This document shows, piece after piece, positions 50,626 through 57,184 of a stretch of 57,184 nt of DNA. Origin of the DNA: an uncultured Paracoccus sp. (GTDB taxonomy: Bacteria > Pseudomonadota > Alphaproteobacteria > Rhodobacterales > Rhodobacteraceae); the NCBI RefSeq assembly GCF_937873615.1, contig NZ_CALMYP010000036.1, positions 1 through 57,184 of the forward strand, read 5' to 3'. Every line of letters starts with the position of its first letter. Position 1 is the stretch's first letter. The notes below the pieces were generated by a model. The model was not told the origin of the DNA and searched no databases. It saw only the letters and a program-made list of their open reading frames with translations. The position numbers and the translations under genes were made by a program.

Positions 50626-52374
50626 ATGCCAGATCGCGCCGCTTTCCTGAATGTCGAAACCTCGCTGAGCGGTCGTCGCTGGGTCGGTCCCGACGACATG
50701 CTGAACCGCCGGGCCGAGGCCCTGACCCAATCCGCCGACCTGCCCTTGCCGGTCGCCCGCATCCTTGCCGAACGCGGGATCGAGGCTGCGGATGTGCCCG
50801 GGTTCCTGTCGCCCACCCTGCGCGAGATGCTGCCCGACCCGCTTGACCTGCGCGACATGGGCCTAGCCGCCGAACGGCTGGTCGAGGCGGCGGTGAAGGG
50901 CCAGAAAATCGCCATCTTCGCCGATTACGATGTCGATGGCGGGGCTTCGGCCGCGCTGCTGCTGGACTGGCTGCGCCATCAGGGCCGCGAGGCGACGCTC
51001 TATATCCCCGACCGCATCGACGAGGGCTATGGCCCCAATGCCCCCGCCATCGCCGCGCTGGCGCAGGATCACGACCTGATCGTCTGCGTCGATTGCGGCA
51101 CGCTCTCGCATGAGGCGCTGGCAGCCGGTGCCGGCACCGATATCCTGGTGCTCGACCACCATCTGGGCGGCGAAACGCTGCCGCCGGCGCTTGCCGTGGT
51201 GAACCCCAACCGCCAGGACGAGGATGGCGCGCTTGGCCATCTTTGTGCTGCGGGCGTGGTCTTCCTGACGCTGGTGCAGGCCGGCCGGGTCCTGCGCGCG
51301 CGCGGCCAGACCGAGCCCCCGCTTCTGCCGATGCTGGATCTGGTGGCACTGGCGACGGTGGCCGATGTCGCCCCGCTGATCGGCGTCAACCGCGCCTTCG
51401 TGCGACAGGGGCTAAGCATCATGGCGCGGCGCGAAAGGCCCGGGCTGGTGGCGCTGTCCGATGTCTCGCGCATGGACACGGCACCCAGCAGTTTTCATCT
51501 GGGCTTCATGATCGGTCCGCGCGTCAATGCCGGTGGCCGCGTCGGGCGCGCCGATCTGGGCGCGCGCTGCCTGTCCGCCACCGATCCGGCGCAGGCCCGC
51601 CAACTGGCCGAGGAACTGGACGAATTGAACCGCGACCGCCGCGCCATCGAGGCCGCCGTCCGCGAGGAGGCGCTCTCGCAGGTCGAGGCGCGCAATGACG
51701 CGGCCCTCAGCTGGGCTGCCGGCGACGGCTGGCATCCGGGCGTGGTCGGCATCGTTGCCGCCCGGGTGAAGGAACGCACCGGCCTGCCCTCGGTGGTGAT
51801 CGGGGTCGAGGGCGGCATCGGCAAGGGCTCGGCCCGCTCGGTCCCGGGCGTCGATCTGGGCCGCGCCGTGCATCGCCTCTCGGCCGAAGGGCTGATCGAG
51901 AAGGGCGGCGGTCACAAGATGGCCGCCGGCCTGACCGTCGCCGAATCGATGATCGCCGCCGCGATGGAGCGCCTGGCCGCGCTGATCGCGCCCGAATTGC
52001 AGAACCGCAGCGGCGCGAACGATCTGCGCATCTCCGGCCTGATGGAGCCTGCCGCCGCCACCCCCGAGCTGATGGAGATGATCGAGCAAGCCGGCCCCTT
52101 TGGTCAGGCCGCCCCTGCCCCGCGCTATGCCTTCTCGGACCTGATCCTCGACAGCGCCGCGACCATGGGCGACGGGCACCTGCGCGCGGCGTTCCGGGTG
52201 GCTGGCCAGAAGCCGCTGGAGGCCGTCGCCTGGGGCGCCATGCAGGGCCCGCTCGGTCCCGCGCTTCTGGGCGCGCGCGGGCGCCGTTTCCACGTTGCCG
52301 GCAAGCTGGAACTCTCGCATTGGGGCGGCCGCGCCCGGGTCCGGCTGCGCCTCGACGACGCTTCCGCGCTGTAA
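50626..52374 (+). CDS. recJ: Single-stranded-DNA-specific exonuclease RecJ
   Basis: A 582-residue RecJ, a 5'-to-3' ssDNA nuclease in recombination and mismatch repair. DHH-phosphoesterase motifs are IFADYDVDGGASA (about 100), VCVDCGT, VLDHHLGGE (DHH) and VALATVADVAPL, and the DHHA1 part has WHPGVVGIVAARVKERTGLPSVV and GGGHKMAAG. Length is usual (about 570-590). It is the last chromosomal gene before tRNA-Glu. Confidence 0.96.
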   Translation: MPDRAAFLNVETSLSGRRWVGPDDMLNRRAEALTQSADLPLPVARILAERGIEAADVPGFLSPTLREMLPDPLDLRDMGLAAERLVEAAVKGQKIAIFADYDVDGGASAALLLDWLRHQGREATLYIPDRIDEGYGPNAPAIAALAQDHDLIVCVDCGTLSHEALAAGAGTDILVLDHHLGGETLPPALAVVNPNRQDEDGALGHLCAAGVVFLTLVQAGRVLRARGQTEPPLLPMLDLVALATVADVAPLIGVNRAFVRQGLSIMARRERPGLVALSDVSRMDTAPSSFHLGFMIGPRVNAGGRVGRADLGARCLSATDPAQARQLAEELDELNRDRRAIEAAVREEALSQVEARNDAALSWAAGDGWHPGVVGIVAARVKERTGLPSVVIGVEGGIGKGSARSVPGVDLGRAVHRLSAEGLIEKGGGHKMAAGLTVAESMIAAAMERLAALIAPELQNRSGANDLRISGLMEPAAATPELMEMIEQAGPFGQAAPAPRYAFSDLILDSAATMGDGHLRAAFRVAGQKPLEAVAWGAMQGPLGPALLGARGRRFHVAGKLELSHWGGRARVRLRLDDASAL

Positions 52375-52408
52375 TCGAAAATAATTTCGTGCGAGGCAAT
52401 TTTTCGAC

Positions 52409-52437
52409 TTGCGGCCTTCGCGAGCCTGACCTAAACA
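52409..52437 (+). promoter_or_regulatory. Probable promoter of tRNA-Glu
   Basis: TTGCGG (52409-52414) and TAAACA (52432-52437) are exactly 17 bp apart, upstream of the tRNA at 52478. The -35 is close to consensus for alphaproteobacteria. Confidence 0.45.
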
Positions 52438-52477
52438 CCGCTCCACGCCGCGAGTGAAGCTCGCAGCCGCCAATGCT

Positions 52478-52552
52478 GGCCCGTTCGTCTATCGGTTAGG
52501 ACGCCAGGTTTTCAACCTGGAAAGAGGGGTTCGATTCCCCTACGGGCTGCCA
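52478..52552 (+). tRNA. tRNA-Glu (UUC anticodon), insertion site of the element
   Basis: The acceptor GGCCCGT pairs with ACGGGCT (terminal G-U), the anticodon arm CCAGG-TTTTCAA-CCTGG gives UUC, the T loop is GTTCGATT, and CCA is encoded. The integrase gene begins 32 bp past the 3' end, which makes the tRNA 3' half the likely attachment site. Confidence 0.96.
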
Positions 52553-52583
52553 CTTTTTCATGTAAAACATTGTTAATCATGGA

Positions 52584-53648
52584 CTATTCCTTCTCGCTGT
52601 CCAACGGGTCAGAAGAGTTGGACAATTTCCCAAGTTTTTTGAAACCGCTATCCGCAAGCTTCGAACGGTTTGCACGCCTCGTGTAGACGGAGGCCTGTGT
52701 GGTATCAGTATGCGCCAAATAGGAGGCGATCTCCCAGTCTGACGCCCCCGCATCAGCGAGCCTCGTTGCTCCAGCCTTCCGCAGACCGTGAATTGACCCC
52801 GGAACCTCTGCCTCTCGGCAGCGGTCCCGAAACCAGTTTCCAAAGGACGTGACTTTATAGGCTTCTCGCAGGTCATCCTTTGCCAAAAATATGTGCTGTT
52901 CAGGCGGAAGGCGCTCAAGCTCCTCTGCCAGCTCGGGAATCACAGGAAGGTCTGCCGCCACCCCTGTCTTGCCGCGTGCATATTCGATGCGCAGCTTGCC
53001 ATTTTTGACGCGCAACATGTCCCTATTCGCCCCACAAAGGTCCTGTCGTGCCATGCCAGTGTTAAGTGCGATTAGGATCGCCAGCCTTGCCTTGGTGCCA
53101 GGCCCATGGCGCGTCAGGAACCGCGCAACTTCGGCGTCTGTCCAAGTGTGATAGCCACCCCTGCTTTCCTTAAGCCGATCCGCCAGCTTTGCCGGGTTAT
53201 GCCCCTTGTATCGCTTTTTTTTCGCGGCAAAATTATACAACATCGACAGGTTCTTCTTCACAGTATTTGCTGCGGATGGGCCTTCCTTTTTAGCCATTAG
53301 CGCTTCAACATGCTCTACCTCCATCCGCGCAAAGGGCAGGTCACCCGCTTGTTCACGAAGCCAATCGAACTGGTAGCGCAGGGTCTCTTTTCGGATCGGC
53401 GATGAGTATTTGTAGCGGTCGCTGGAGAGAAACTGCTCAATCAACCAGCCAATCGTATCCGTCTTCGCGCGCACCTTTGGTAGCTTCACGTGTTCTAACG
53501 CTGCTTCATACGCCGAGTCAAAATCCGATGATCCGAAGGGCCCGGGTATATTCGTTCGGAAATCCCCCTTTTCGAAACGCCAGTAAATCCGCCCTTTCAC
53601 AATGTTTTTCCGAACATATGGATACTTCTTCCCTTTCCTGCGGCTCAT
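52584..53648 (-). CDS. int: Tyrosine recombinase (phage-type integrase)
   Basis: A 354-residue integrase. Catalytic residues visible: Arg201 (TGMARQDL), His287 and Arg290 (IHGLRKAGATRLADAG), His313 (LAHTD) and the nucleophile Tyr322 (ASVYTRR). The first 160 residues form the core-binding SAM-like part. The gene sits with its stop 32 bp from the tRNA-Glu 3' end, the expected position for the element's integrase. It overlaps the small gene upstream by 4 bp. Intact. Confidence 0.95.
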   Translation of the reverse strand: MSRRKGKKYPYVRKNIVKGRIYWRFEKGDFRTNIPGPFGSSDFDSAYEAALEHVKLPKVRAKTDTIGWLIEQFLSSDRYKYSSPIRKETLRYQFDWLREQAGDLPFARMEVEHVEALMAKKEGPSAANTVKKNLSMLYNFAAKKKRYKGHNPAKLADRLKESRGGYHTWTDAEVARFLTRHGPGTKARLAILIALNTGMARQDLCGANRDMLRVKNGKLRIEYARGKTGVAADLPVIPELAEELERLPPEQHIFLAKDDLREAYKVTSFGNWFRDRCREAEVPGSIHGLRKAGATRLADAGASDWEIASYLAHTDTTQASVYTRRANRSKLADSGFKKLGKLSNSSDPLDSEKE

Positions 53649-53830
53649 TTCAACAATCGGTCACAAGGGTTGCCGCCGCTGTCATCTGGGCTGCCCTCGG
53701 GCACGATCACGACCAGACCGGCGCGATGGTCCACCTCCACCCGTCCGATTTTCAGCCCCGCCGCAATTGCAGCAGCGATGCTGCGGGCGACCTCGACTTT
53801 TGTCACTATTGCAGGACGGTTCGCCATCAT
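53645..53830 (-). CDS. Small hypothetical protein between integrase and excisionase-like gene
   Basis: A 61-residue protein with no known domain: a mixed helix (VARSIAAAIAAGLKIGRVEVD) followed by VVIVPEGSP. It overlaps both neighbours by 4 bp (stop with int, start with the HTH gene), so the three are translationally coupled. Such a short gene in this position is common in alphaproteobacterial islands. Function unknown. Confidence 0.65.
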   Translation of the reverse strand: MMANRPAIVTKVEVARSIAAAIAAGLKIGRVEVDHRAGLVVIVPEGSPDDSGGNPCDRLLK

Positions 53831-54027
53831 CCCCGTCCTCCCTGCGGTTGGTCGGGTTCAACCATGTTGGCATTCAAGAATTCATCGAATGCCCCTTGAG
53901 GAACGAAGTACATTCCGCCGATCTTCACGTGACGAAGCTGCTTCGCTGTGATCAGCGACCGGACGCGGCGCTCAGGCCAACCCAGACGCTGGGCCAACTC
54001 CTTTGGCGTCTCCAGATTATTTTGCAT
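53827..54027 (-). CDS. Excisionase-like helix-turn-helix protein
   Basis: A 66-residue protein of the AlpA/MerR-like HTH type: TPKELAQRLGWPERRVRSLITAKQLRHVKIGG is the DNA-binding helix pair, followed by a beta hairpin (MYFVPQGAFDEF). The start MQNNLET at 54027 is preferred over the longer upstream reading, which crosses the promoter region. Likely a recombination directionality factor or regulator that controls integrase-mediated excision. Confidence 0.8.
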   Translation of the reverse strand: MQNNLETPKELAQRLGWPERRVRSLITAKQLRHVKIGGMYFVPQGAFDEFLNANMVEPDQPQGGRG

Positions 54028-54086
54028 GGCGAATCCTTGGAAAATCGTAGACAATCTGCAAAAGGCGAGACGAATCTGATCTGAAA

Positions 54087-54123
54087 TGTATCGCCACCGA
54101 AGCAATGTACACGATTCGATACA
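54087..54123. promoter_or_regulatory. Possible repressor operator in the divergent region
   Basis: TGTATCG (54087-54093) and CGATACA (54117-54123) form an inverted repeat with a 23-bp spacer between the excisionase-like and XRE genes. This is where a lysogeny-type repressor would bind, but the arms are short and may be chance. Confidence 0.25.
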
Positions 54124-54136
54124 GGACGCAAGCCCA

Positions 54137-54529
54137 ATGACGATTGCGGAGCGATTGGCACATTTCCGAAAAAGCCTTGGCAAAACGCAGATCCCCTTTG
54201 CGGAGGAACTCGGAATCTCTCAGTCGGCCTACAAGAACTATGAACGTGAGGCGACCGATCTACCGATCAGCCTCGCGGTCAAACTGTGCCGGGAATACGA
54301 CCTGTCAGCGGAATGGCTGCTACTTGGGCGGTCGGGCATGACCACCAAGATGACAGACGAGATCATCGAAAGCGCCGTTGTGGTGACGCGCGAATTCCTG
54401 ACCGAACACGGGCTGGAAGTACCGCCGGAAAAAGAGGCGAAGATTGTCCGCTACCTGGTCCGCAAGATGTCCGAGACGGGCAAGCTGAACCCAGCGGAGT
54501 GTGAAGAGATTATCAGGCTGGCGATTTGA
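54137..54529 (+). CDS. XRE-family repressor-like HTH regulator
   Basis: A 130-residue regulator. The HTH (LAHFRKSLGKTQIPFAEELGISQSAYKNYERE) lies at residues 7-38, with a C-terminal half of about 75 residues that lacks a recognisable peptidase or oligomerisation motif. It is divergent from the excisionase-like gene, so it may act as a lysogeny-type switch. Start 54137 is chosen for the normal HTH N terminus; the frame is open back to 54086. The gene is followed 10 bp later by a small membrane protein gene. Confidence 0.8.
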   Translation: MTIAERLAHFRKSLGKTQIPFAEELGISQSAYKNYEREATDLPISLAVKLCREYDLSAEWLLLGRSGMTTKMTDEIIESAVVVTREFLTEHGLEVPPEKEAKIVRYLVRKMSETGKLNPAECEEIIRLAI

Positions 54530-54539
54530 CGAGGGGCTT

Positions 54540-54893
54540 ATGTCCACACCGGAAGAGATGAGACAGATCATGCGCGAGGCCCTCGAACGGCAGCGCGCTC
54601 AGGTGCTTGCAACGATGTCGGCCAGAGATCAGCGCCTCGTGAACATTGTGCCCAAGCCGAAGTTGGAAGAGGTTCGGGCCAACGCACGGGCGGCATTCCA
54701 CGACGCGCTGTTTTGGCCCACCGCGCAGGCCCTCGCAGCCTGTGCTGTCATCGGCTACGCCTTCGCCCTTGCCGCACTGGCCAGCTTGAACGGCCATGCA
54801 CCCAATCCGCTGACTGCCTCGGTGGCATCCGTCAGCGGGCTTGTCGTCCTGCTGTCGCTGGCGCAATTCGCCTATCTGACCCGCAACCGATAA
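54540..54893 (+). CDS. Two-helix membrane protein of unknown function in the defence cassette
   Basis: A 117-residue protein. The first 60 residues form a charged helix (EEMRQIMREALERQRAQVLATMS), then two membrane segments (about 70-92 and 97-115) and a very short basic tail (LTRNR). The start MSTPEEM at 54540 follows GAGGGG. It lies between the XRE gene (10 bp upstream) and the mod gene (44 bp downstream), all on the same strand, so it is part of the same cassette. No family recognised. Confidence 0.65.
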   Translation: MSTPEEMRQIMREALERQRAQVLATMSARDQRLVNIVPKPKLEEVRANARAAFHDALFWPTAQALAACAVIGYAFALAALASLNGHAPNPLTASVASVSGLVVLLSLAQFAYLTRNR

Positions 54894-54937
54894 CGACCCG
54901 GCGCCGCCGCGCCCAAGAATGAAAGAGACCTGAGCAG

Positions 54938-56470
54938 ATGCCCACCCTACGCTGGTTGACCCGAGACGACGATGTGCGCGCCGCTGAAAAGGTGCCCTAC
55001 CGCCTGTTGGAGGAGGTCGATGAACTGGGGTATGGCAACCGTTCGCTGGGCAATATGCTGATCCAGGGCGATAACCTTGAGGCGTTGAAGGCGCTGCTGC
55101 CCTATTACGCGGGGCAGGTGAAATGCATCTATATCGACCCGCCCTATAACACCGGATCGGCGTTTGAGCATTACGACGACAATCTGGAGCATTCCCAATG
55201 GCTGGCCATGATGTGGCCCCGGCTGGAATTGCTGCGCGAGTTGCTGGCCGAGGATGGTTCGATTTGGGTCACGATAGATGACAATGAAGGCCACTACCTG
55301 CGCGTAATAATGGATGAAATTTTTGGACGGAAAAATTTCGTAGCTGAAGTCAGCTGGCGCAATTCAGATAACAGCAACAACAATGTCACGAAGTTTTCTC
55401 AAGACCACAACATCATTCAAGTTTTCTCAAACCGTGCAGATTGGCGTCCAAACTTTTTGAACGATCCTTCCAAACGAAAGCACTTCAAGAATCCAGACAA
55501 TGATCCAAACGGGCCGTGGTTCGATGGTAACCCGGTTAACAATCCGGGTCTCCGTCCGACGCTTCAATTCAACATCACAAGCCCACAAGGGCATACAATC
55601 AAGCACCCACCAAATGGTTGGAGGTGGTCAAGGGATACAATCGAAAAGAAGTTGGCAACTGGTGAACTGCGATTTTCCGACGATGGAAAGCGCCTGATCC
55701 GTCGTACATATTTGAACGACATGGCGGGATTGCCTCCATCAACACTCTGGGTCGATATAGCCGACACAAGCCATAACCGGGCTGCAAAATACGAACTAAA
55801 AAGCCTTTTCCCCGGTGTGGCAGTAACCGATCTATTTTCAACGCCAAAGCCAGAGGCGCTTTTGCGGAAAGTCCTCGAATTGGCTACCAACCCCGGCGAC
55901 CTCGTGCTGGACAGCTTCCTTGGCTCTGGCACCACCGCTGCCGTGGCGCAAAAGATGGGGCGGCGCTATATCGGGATCGAGATGGGGGACCACGCCGTCA
56001 CCCATTGCGCGCCGCGTCTGCAAAAGGTCATCGACGGCGAACAGGGCGGGATTTCCAAGGCGCAGAACTGGCAGGGCGGCGGCGGTTTCCGCTTTTACCG
56101 CCTCGGCCCGCCGGTCTTTACGGAAGACGGCCAGATCCAGCCCGATATCCGCTTTCCCGTGCTCGCCGCCCATATATGGTTCGCGGAAACCGGCAGCCCG
56201 TGGACGGAACCGCAGCCCCTGACCCCCTTCCTTGGGGCACAAGAGGGCAAGGGCTATGCACTGCTCTACAACGGCATCCTTGGCGACAAGTCGGTGTCGG
56301 GCGGCAACGTGCTGACCCGAAAGACGCTGGCCGCAATCCGTGCCGCCATGGGCGATTTCACCGGCCCCCTGACCGTTTACGGCGAACGCACGGCGCTGTC
56401 TGACGCAACATTGAAGGCCGAACAGATCGAATTCAAACAAACCCCCTATGATGTGAAGGCGCGCAAATGA
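54938..56470 (+). CDS. mod: Type III restriction-modification DNA methyltransferase (Mod)
   Basis: A 510-residue beta-class N6-adenine methyltransferase. Motif IV DPPYNTGS is at residues 67-74, near the N terminus; motif I SFLGSGTT is at about 326-333, near the C terminus, giving the order typical of type III Mod. Between about residues 115 and 314 the DNA is clearly AT-rich compared with the flanks; this is where the target-recognition region lies. The stop overlaps the helicase gene start by 4 bp. Shorter than classic Mod (about 640), otherwise intact. Confidence 0.92.
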   Translation: MPTLRWLTRDDDVRAAEKVPYRLLEEVDELGYGNRSLGNMLIQGDNLEALKALLPYYAGQVKCIYIDPPYNTGSAFEHYDDNLEHSQWLAMMWPRLELLRELLAEDGSIWVTIDDNEGHYLRVIMDEIFGRKNFVAEVSWRNSDNSNNNVTKFSQDHNIIQVFSNRADWRPNFLNDPSKRKHFKNPDNDPNGPWFDGNPVNNPGLRPTLQFNITSPQGHTIKHPPNGWRWSRDTIEKKLATGELRFSDDGKRLIRRTYLNDMAGLPPSTLWVDIADTSHNRAAKYELKSLFPGVAVTDLFSTPKPEALLRKVLELATNPGDLVLDSFLGSGTTAAVAQKMGRRYIGIEMGDHAVTHCAPRLQKVIDGEQGGISKAQNWQGGGGFRFYRLGPPVFTEDGQIQPDIRFPVLAAHIWFAETGSPWTEPQPLTPFLGAQEGKGYALLYNGILGDKSVSGGNVLTRKTLAAIRAAMGDFTGPLTVYGERTALSDATLKAEQIEFKQTPYDVKARK

Positions 56471-57184
56471 AGCTGAAGGACTATCAAAAAGCCTCGCTCG
56501 CCACGCTGCGGAAATTCTTTGAAGAGGCGCGGATCGTCGGCCCGAAACCGGCCTATGAGGCGATCACGGCGGAACCCGAACTGGCCAAACGGCTCAAGGG
56601 CTATGCGGCGGGCTACAAACCGATTAAGGCGCTGCCCGAGGTTCCCTATGTCTGCCTGCGCCTGCCCACAGGGGGCGGCAAGACCATTCTGGCGGCGCAT
56701 TCCATCACCGTGGCCAAGGATGCCTGGGTGGAAAAAGATTTCCCGCTGGTGCTGTGGCTGGTGCCGACGAACACGATCCGCATCCAGACCGCCGAGGCGC
56801 TGAAAAACCCGCGCCACCCCTACAGGCAGGTGCTGGACGAGGCGTTCGAGGGCCGTGTGCGCGTGTTCGATATTGGCGATTTCACGCAAGTGACGCCGCA
56901 TGACCTGCGGTCAAACCTCTGTGTCGTGGTCGGCACGATCCAGACGCTGCGCGTCAGCAACACGGATGGACGCAAGGTCTATGCCCATCACGAGATGCTG
57001 GAGGGGCATTTTTCGACCGTGTCGCCCAATACGCCGGGGCTGGAGCGCAATGACGATGGCCCGATGAAGGGCGATATCCGGTTTAGCTTTGCCAACCTGA
57101 TGCATGTGCACCGTCCGCTTGTGATCATGGACGAGGCGCACAAGGCCGGGTCGAAGCTGAGCCAGGATGTCTATGAGCGGATCA
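56467..57184 (+). CDS. res: Type III restriction subunit Res, DEAD/DEAH helicase (partial, runs off window)
   Basis: The first 239 codons of a superfamily 2 helicase; the rest is outside the window. Walker A is LPTGGGKT at 66-73, and the DEAH box is at 222-225 (IMDEAHKAG). The ATG at 56467 overlaps the mod stop by 4 bp. Position next to Mod makes it the Res subunit, which cuts DNA when Mod marks are missing. The C-terminal nuclease domain cannot be checked here. Confidence 0.88.
   Translation, partial: MKLKDYQKASLATLRKFFEEARIVGPKPAYEAITAEPELAKRLKGYAAGYKPIKALPEVPYVCLRLPTGGGKTILAAHSITVAKDAWVEKDFPLVLWLVPTNTIRIQTAEALKNPRHPYRQVLDEAFEGRVRVFDIGDFTQVTPHDLRSNLCVVVGTIQTLRVSNTDGRKVYAHHEMLEGHFSTVSPNTPGLERNDDGPMKGDIRFSFANLMHVHRPLVIMDEAHKAGSKLSQDVYERI

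Larger units (their letters stand above)
52553..57184. mobile_element. Integrated element at tRNA-Glu carrying a type III restriction-modification system (right end outside window)
   Basis: A tyrosine integrase next to a tRNA 3' end, a small excisionase-like gene, a divergent XRE repressor, and accessory defence genes form a typical genomic island. GC is visibly lower than in the flanking chromosome. No second attachment repeat can be located because the element runs past the window end. Confidence 0.8.

Overview
This 57 kb window comes from a high-GC alphaproteobacterial chromosome. Gene content points to the Rhodobacteraceae, Paracoccus-like. The pointers are DUF3422, MmcB, a NDUFAF6-type squalene-synthase homologue, TAXI-TRAP transport, tctCBA transport, lldEFG-type lactate utilisation, and a RibB carrying a degenerate RibA domain. 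Genus and species cannot be fixed from sequence reading alone.

Region by region. 52-5894 (minus) is one six-gene transport and catabolism operon: two TctC binding proteins, a metallo-beta-lactamase-fold hydrolase, an HSL-type esterase, TctB and TctA. It is divergent from a LysR regulator followed by a DUF3237 gene (5997-7470). 7793-9423 holds purM-purN and 9491-12314 the lutA-lutB-lutC (lldEFG) lactate oxidation genes. 12449-13663 is a sulfoquinovose-synthase (SqdB/SQD1) homologue with a candidate Pho box upstream, followed by a convergent TRIC-type channel gene. 14451-25659 (minus) is a complete glycogen operon, glgP-glgB-glgC-glgA-glgX-pgm, divergent from a GH13 alpha-glucosidase at 25762; a 16-bp palindrome lies between them.

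27636-35677 is a mosaic of small housekeeping and stress units. It has an FMN reductase, a ring-cleaving dioxygenase with its divergent LysR regulator and a perfect LysR box, an L,D-transpeptidase lipoprotein, DUF3422, a 24-residue lipoprotein, an ArsC-like protein, a thioredoxin-like protein, a glycosyltransferase and the BolA/monothiol-glutaredoxin pair. 35807-39267 is a TAXI-TRAP transporter. 39307-42553 holds envelope-stress-type membrane proteins, tRNA-His, mmcB, a promoter-to-terminator unit that looks like a structured non-coding RNA (41430-41563), and a DUF481 outer-membrane protein gene. 42951-49390 (minus) runs cysS-cimA-(squalene-synthase-like)-ribB-ribH-nusB plus a small membrane protein, mostly with 4-bp overlaps. 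49599-52374 carries glpX and recJ.

From tRNA-Glu (52478-52552) rightwards the window enters an integrated element: tyrosine integrase, two small overlapping genes including an excisionase-like HTH protein, a divergent XRE repressor, an unknown two-helix membrane protein, and a type III restriction-modification pair (mod complete, res cut by the window end). The mod gene has a sharply AT-rich centre where the specificity region should be. No CRISPR array or complete insertion sequence was seen.
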